This document shows, piece after piece, positions 13,340 through 16,712 of a stretch of DNA of 16,712 nt (the stretch's first letter is position 1; each line of letters opens with the position of its first letter). This DNA comes from UBA5336 sp964506685 (GTDB lineage Bacteria > Pseudomonadota > Alphaproteobacteria > Caulobacterales > Hyphomonadaceae): positions 1 to 16,712 of the forward strand of contig CAZDMQ010000070.1 in the NCBI GenBank assembly GCA_964506685.1. Reading direction: 5' to 3'. A program made the translations under genes and the position numbers. Below the pieces are notes generated by a model. It saw nothing but the letters and a program-made list of their open reading frames with translations. It was not told the origin of the DNA and made no database searches.

Positions 13340-15273
13340 CACCCGGCCTTGTTGACCCGCATGTACCACTCCACCAGCCGGCGGACCTGGCGCTCGGTAT
13401 AGCCGCGCTCGGTCATGCGCCGGACGAATTCATGGTGCTTGGCATCGCTTTCCTTGTCCCGCTTGGCCCCGAAGGAAATCACCGGGAGCAGGTCCTCGAC
13501 CTGGCCGAACATCCGCTTCTCGATCACGCGGCGGAGCTTTTCATACTCTTTCCAGTCCGGATTCCTGCCCTCGTGCTCAGCCCGGGCCCGCAGCACGAAT
13601 TTCACGACCTCGTTGCGGAAATCCTTGGGATTGGTGACCCCGGCGGGCTTCTCGAGCTTGGACAGTTCGGCTTCGAGCACCTCACGGTCGAACATCTGCC
13701 CGGTGTCGGGATCCTTGTAGTCCTGGTCCTCGATCCAGGCATCGGCGTAGGCGATGTAGCGGTCGAACAGGTTCTGGCCGTAGTCGGAATAGCTTTCGAG
13801 ATAGGCCTTCTGGATCTCGTAGCCGATGAATTCGACATAGCGCTTGGTCAGCTCGCCCTTGATGAAGTCGAGGTAGGTGTCCTCGATCTCTTCGGGAAAC
13901 TGTTCGCGGCGGATCGAGCGGTCGAGCACGTAGAACAGGTGGACCGGATCGGCGGCGACCTCTTCGACGTCATGGTTGAAGGTTTCCGACAGGACCTTGT
14001 AGGCAAAGCGGGTGGAGATGCCCTCCATGCCCTCGTCGGGGCCGGCCTCGTCGCGATACTCCTGGATCGACTTGGCCTTGGGATCGGTGTCCTTGAGGCT
14101 CTCGCCGTCATACACCCGCATCTTCGAGTACTGGCTCGAATTCTCGTGCTCCTTGAGGCGGGTCAGCACCGAGAAGCGGGCCATGATCTCCAGCGTCTCG
14201 GGCGCGCAGGGCGCGTCGGCAAGATCGGACTGTGTGAGCAGCTTCTCGTAGATCTCGGCTTCCTCGGTGACCCGCAGGCAATAAGGTACCTTGATCACCG
14301 AGATCCGGTCGAGGAAGGCCTCATTGTTCTTGTTGTGCTTGAACTGGCGCCATTCGCTCTCGTTGGAGTGGGCGAGGATGATGCCGTTATAGGGCATGGC
14401 GCCGATATTCTCGGTGCCGACATAGCTGCCTTCCTGGGTGGCGGTCAGCAGCGGGTGGAGCACCTTGATCGGCGCCTTGAACATCTCGACGAATTCGAGG
14501 AGCCCCTGGGTGGTACGGTTCAGCCCGCCGGAAAAGCTGTAGGCGTCCGGATCATTCTGGCTGAGATGTTCGAGCTTGCGGATGTCGAGCTTGCCGACCA
14601 GCGAGGAGACGTCCTGGTTGTTCTCGTCGCCGGGCTCGGTCTTGGCGATGCCGACCTGGCGCAGGCGGGAGGGGAAGAGTTTCACCACCGAGAACTTGCG
14701 GATATCGCCGTCGAACTCGTCCAGCCGCTTGACGGCCCAGGGCGAGGCCGGCCCGCGCAGGAGACGGCGCGGGATATTGTACTTGTCCTCCAGTACGTCG
14801 CCCATGCGGTCGGCATCGAACAGGCCGAGCGGGCTTTCGAACAGCGGCGAGATCTCGTCGCTGGCCTTGAGCACGTAGATCGGCTGCTCTGTCATCAGGG
14901 CCTTGAGCTTCTCGGCGAGGGTCGACTTGCCCCCGCCAACCGGGCCGAGCAGGTAGAGCACCTGCTTGCGCTCCTCGAGCCCCTGGGCGGCGTGGCGGAA
15001 GAAACCGACGATCCGCTCGATCGTCTCTTCCATGCCGTACATCTCGCGGAAGGCGGGATAGAGCTTGATGGTGCGGTTGAGGAAGATCCGCGACAGGCGC
15101 TGGTCCTTCGAGGTGTCGATCAGTTCCGGTTCACCGATGGCCTTGATCATGCGTTCGGCAGCGGTCGCGCGCATGCCGGGGTCCTCCCGGCAGCCCAGCA
15201 GGTAGTCCTGCAGGGACAGCTCCTCGACCTTGGTCCGGCTGTAATCTTCGGCATACTTGGTGAACAGATCCAT
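13339..15273 (-). CDS. prkA: PrkA-type serine protein kinase (YeaG-like)
   Basis: A 644-residue AAA+-related PrkA protein, normal for the family. The N-terminus MDLFTKYAEDY and the P-loop GPVGGGKST at 110-118 (Walker A) mark the ATPase core, with the conserved stretches IYVLKASDEISP, FSGGLNRTTQGLLEFVEMFKAP, TATQEGSY and IILAHSNESEW. The C-terminal region is the PrkA-specific domain, weakly similar to eukaryotic-type kinases. PrkA/YeaG proteins phosphorylate partner proteins and are linked to sporulation in Bacillus and to nitrogen starvation and stationary phase in E. coli; a protease activity has also been proposed. AAGGA lies about 8 nt before the ATG at 15273. It is the first gene of the minus-strand module with yeaH and spoVR, and diverges from leuC. 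Confidence 0.96.
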   Translation of the reverse strand: MDLFTKYAEDYSRTKVEELSLQDYLLGCREDPGMRATAAERMIKAIGEPELIDTSKDQRLSRIFLNRTIKLYPAFREMYGMEETIERIVGFFRHAAQGLEERKQVLYLLGPVGGGKSTLAEKLKALMTEQPIYVLKASDEISPLFESPLGLFDADRMGDVLEDKYNIPRRLLRGPASPWAVKRLDEFDGDIRKFSVVKLFPSRLRQVGIAKTEPGDENNQDVSSLVGKLDIRKLEHLSQNDPDAYSFSGGLNRTTQGLLEFVEMFKAPIKVLHPLLTATQEGSYVGTENIGAMPYNGIILAHSNESEWRQFKHNKNNEAFLDRISVIKVPYCLRVTEEAEIYEKLLTQSDLADAPCAPETLEIMARFSVLTRLKEHENSSQYSKMRVYDGESLKDTDPKAKSIQEYRDEAGPDEGMEGISTRFAYKVLSETFNHDVEEVAADPVHLFYVLDRSIRREQFPEEIEDTYLDFIKGELTKRYVEFIGYEIQKAYLESYSDYGQNLFDRYIAYADAWIEDQDYKDPDTGQMFDREVLEAELSKLEKPAGVTNPKDFRNEVVKFVLRARAEHEGRNPDWKEYEKLRRVIEKRMFGQVEDLLPVISFGAKRDKESDAKHHEFVRRMTERGYTERQVRRLVEWYMRVNKAG

Positions 15274-15628
15274 GACGAGCTTCCTTTCTGTGCGCCCCTC
15301 CGTCCGAAGTCAGTATCCCCCTTGCCTCGAACGGCCCTGAAACATCTCTCTACGTCAACATGGAGTGAAGATTAGGCGTCTCCAAGGCACAAGGGGGCTG
15401 TCACAGCACAAAGGTGCAGAAATTTCTTCCGGAAGGCCGCGAGTCTGGCAAAAGAATGCCGTGCTGACAGGTGCTTAGGCAGTCGGGACACACCCTGAGG
15501 GAATTCGGTCCGGCGTGTTCGATTTGCCGCAGTCCCCCTTGCGCGGGGCGATGCTGCAGATGGCGGCGGCCTGTCGCTTGCCAACCGGCCCCAAGGCTGG
15601 TCATCTCCGGCAGAAACATGGGGCCAGC
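15274..15628. other. Divergent prkA-leuC intergenic region (355 bp)
   Basis: Both divergent genes must be expressed from here. On the prkA side, TTGACG is visible on the minus strand (15353-15358), a plausible -35, but no convincing -10 follows at normal spacing. For leuC I see no clear promoter, leader peptide rich in Leu codons, or T-run terminator, so attenuation is not supported. A cluster of small palindromes lies at 15406-15435. No gene was recognised. Confidence 0.5.
15406..15435. repeat. Cluster of three adjacent small palindromes
   Basis: GCAC-AAAG-GTGC (15406-15417), AGAAATTTCT (15418-15427) and CTTCCGGAAG (15426-15435) follow each other without a gap; the last two are perfect 10-bp palindromes that share CT. 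The cluster lies roughly midway between the prkA and leuC starts. It could be an operator region, but each palindrome is short enough to be chance. Confidence 0.3.
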
Positions 15629-16712
15629 ATGACCGGCAAGACGCTTTATGACAAGATCTGGGACGCGCACCTGGTGCACGAGGATGCGGCCAGCGGCGAA
15701 GCCCTGCTCTACATCGACCTTCACCTCATCCATGAAGTGACCACGCCGCAGGCGTTTTCCGGGCTGAGGGTGGCGGGCCGCCGCGTCCGCCGGCCCGATC
15801 TCACGCTCGCGGTGGCTGACCACAATACGCCCACCGAAGGCCAGGCGCTTGGCCTCGCCGGCGTGGCAGACCCGGCGGCGCGGGCGCAGCTCGAGGCGCT
15901 CGGCCAGAACGTCGCGGCCCATGGCATCGAGTTCTTCCCCATGGGCGACCTGCGCAACGGCATCGTGCATGTGGTCGGTCCCGAACAGGGGCGCACCCAG
16001 CCAGGCATGACCATCGTCTGTGGTGACAGCCACACCTCGACCCATGGCGCGTTCGGCGCGCTGGCCCACGGCATCGGCACCTCCGAGGTCGAGCACGTCC
16101 TGGCCACCCAGACCCTGCGCGCCCGCAAGATGGGGAACATGGCGGTGGAGGTGACCGGCCAGCTCGGCGCAGGCGTGACGGCGAAGGACCTGGCGCTGCA
16201 TCTGATCGCCCGGATCGGCACGGCCGGCGGGACGGGCCATGTCATCGAGTATCGCGGCGAGGCGGTCCGGGGGCTCTCCATGGAGGGGCGGATGACGCTG
16301 TGCAACCTCGCCATCGAGGGTGGCGCGCGGGCCGGCCTGGTTGCCCCCGACGAGACGACCTTTGCCTATATGCAGGGCCGGCCGGCGGCGCCGAAGGGTG
16401 GGGCCTGGGAGATGGCGAAACGCTACTGGGAGACGCTCTGCAGCGATGCGGATGCGGCCTGGGATGCGGTGATCACGGTCGATGCCGCTGCGGTCGAGCC
16501 GACCGTGACGTGGGGGACCAGCCCGGAACAGGCCATCCCGCTTTCGGGTCGGATCCCGCGGCCGGAGGACTTCACCGACCCCACGAAGCGCACGGCGGCC
16601 GAGCGGGCGCTCCGCTACATGGGGCTCGAGGGCGGGGCGCCGCTGGCTGGCACGCCGGTGCAGCGCGTATTCATCGGCTCGTGCACGAATTCGCGGATCG
16701 AGGACCTGCGGG
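15629..16712 (+). CDS. leuC: 3-isopropylmalate dehydratase large subunit (partial, runs off the right edge)
   Basis: With LeuD this aconitase-family enzyme isomerises 2-isopropylmalate to 3-isopropylmalate in leucine synthesis. The frame is open from the ATG at 15629 to the edge, about 361 of an expected 470 or so residues. It begins MTGKTLYDKIWDAHLV, the usual LeuC opening, and contains LYIDLHLIHEVTTPQAF, DHNTPT, CGDSHTSTHGAFGALAHGIG and HVLATQTL. Near the edge, GSCTNSR supplies Cys352, the first [4Fe-4S] ligand; the other two lie beyond the window. The start matches the family although only GGGG is present as a ribosome site. In-frame ATGs at 15551 and 15560 would add residues unlike the family. 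The leucine partners would be expected to the right. Confidence 0.95.
   Translation, partial: MTGKTLYDKIWDAHLVHEDAASGEALLYIDLHLIHEVTTPQAFSGLRVAGRRVRRPDLTLAVADHNTPTEGQALGLAGVADPAARAQLEALGQNVAAHGIEFFPMGDLRNGIVHVVGPEQGRTQPGMTIVCGDSHTSTHGAFGALAHGIGTSEVEHVLATQTLRARKMGNMAVEVTGQLGAGVTAKDLALHLIARIGTAGGTGHVIEYRGEAVRGLSMEGRMTLCNLAIEGGARAGLVAPDETTFAYMQGRPAAPKGGAWEMAKRYWETLCSDADAAWDAVITVDAAAVEPTVTWGTSPEQAIPLSGRIPRPEDFTDPTKRTAAERALRYMGLEGGAPLAGTPVQRVFIGSCTNSRIEDLR

Noticed and set aside
13432..15375. A 647-codon plus-strand frame opposite prkA
   Set aside because: Antisense shadow of prkA with repetitive Val/Leu/Gly-rich translation. Its length comes from codon bias on the real strand.
15445..15465. TGGCA...TGC resembling a sigma-54 promoter upstream of leuC
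   Set aside because: The GG and GC elements are 9 nt apart instead of the required 10, and the TTGC box is incomplete.

Overview
This is a GC-rich chromosomal window with dense coding, short gaps and ATG/GTG/TTG starts. The gene set looks like a housekeeping stretch from an alphaproteobacterium: an UppP-type phosphatase, glutamate synthase, a Zur-like regulator, the PrkA/YeaH/SpoVR module and LeuC. An aquatic, Caulobacterales/Maricaulales-like host is a guess from protein flavour only. No rRNA, tRNA, CRISPR array, insertion sequence, phage gene or integration site was seen.

Layout. (1) Minus strand, 1-1246: a YtcJ-like lipoprotein amidohydrolase, cut by the left edge. A 368-bp gap with one inverted repeat separates it from uppP (1615-2478, minus), the undecaprenyl-diphosphate phosphatase of cell-wall lipid recycling. 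(2) An unusually AT-rich divergent intergenic region (about 2555-2660) carries two copies of the palindrome ATATCA-N3-TGATAT. (3) Plus strand, 2727-9099: gltD, then a small GFA/CENP-V zinc protein, then gltB. Together GltD and GltB make NADPH-dependent glutamate synthase. The GFA gene sits between the two subunit genes and overlaps gltB by 4 bp. (4) Plus, 9168-9668: a Fur-superfamily, Zur-like regulator. (5) Minus, 15273 down to 9743: prkA, yeaH and spoVR, the conserved three-gene module tied to starvation and stress in other bacteria, followed by a small PilZ (c-di-GMP receptor) gene. (6) Plus, 15629 to the right edge: leuC, the large subunit of isopropylmalate isomerase, truncated.

The genes themselves are mostly well known. 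The least explained material lies in the gaps: the twin palindromes before gltD, a run of about six 15-bp tandem units between prkA and yeaH, a chain of hairpins between spoVR and pilZ whose last member contains the proposed pilZ start codon, and a cluster of small palindromes before leuC. I found no convincing undescribed multi-gene system. The best leads are the regulatory architecture around gltD-gfa-gltB and the possible addition of a PilZ protein to the PrkA/YeaH/SpoVR module.
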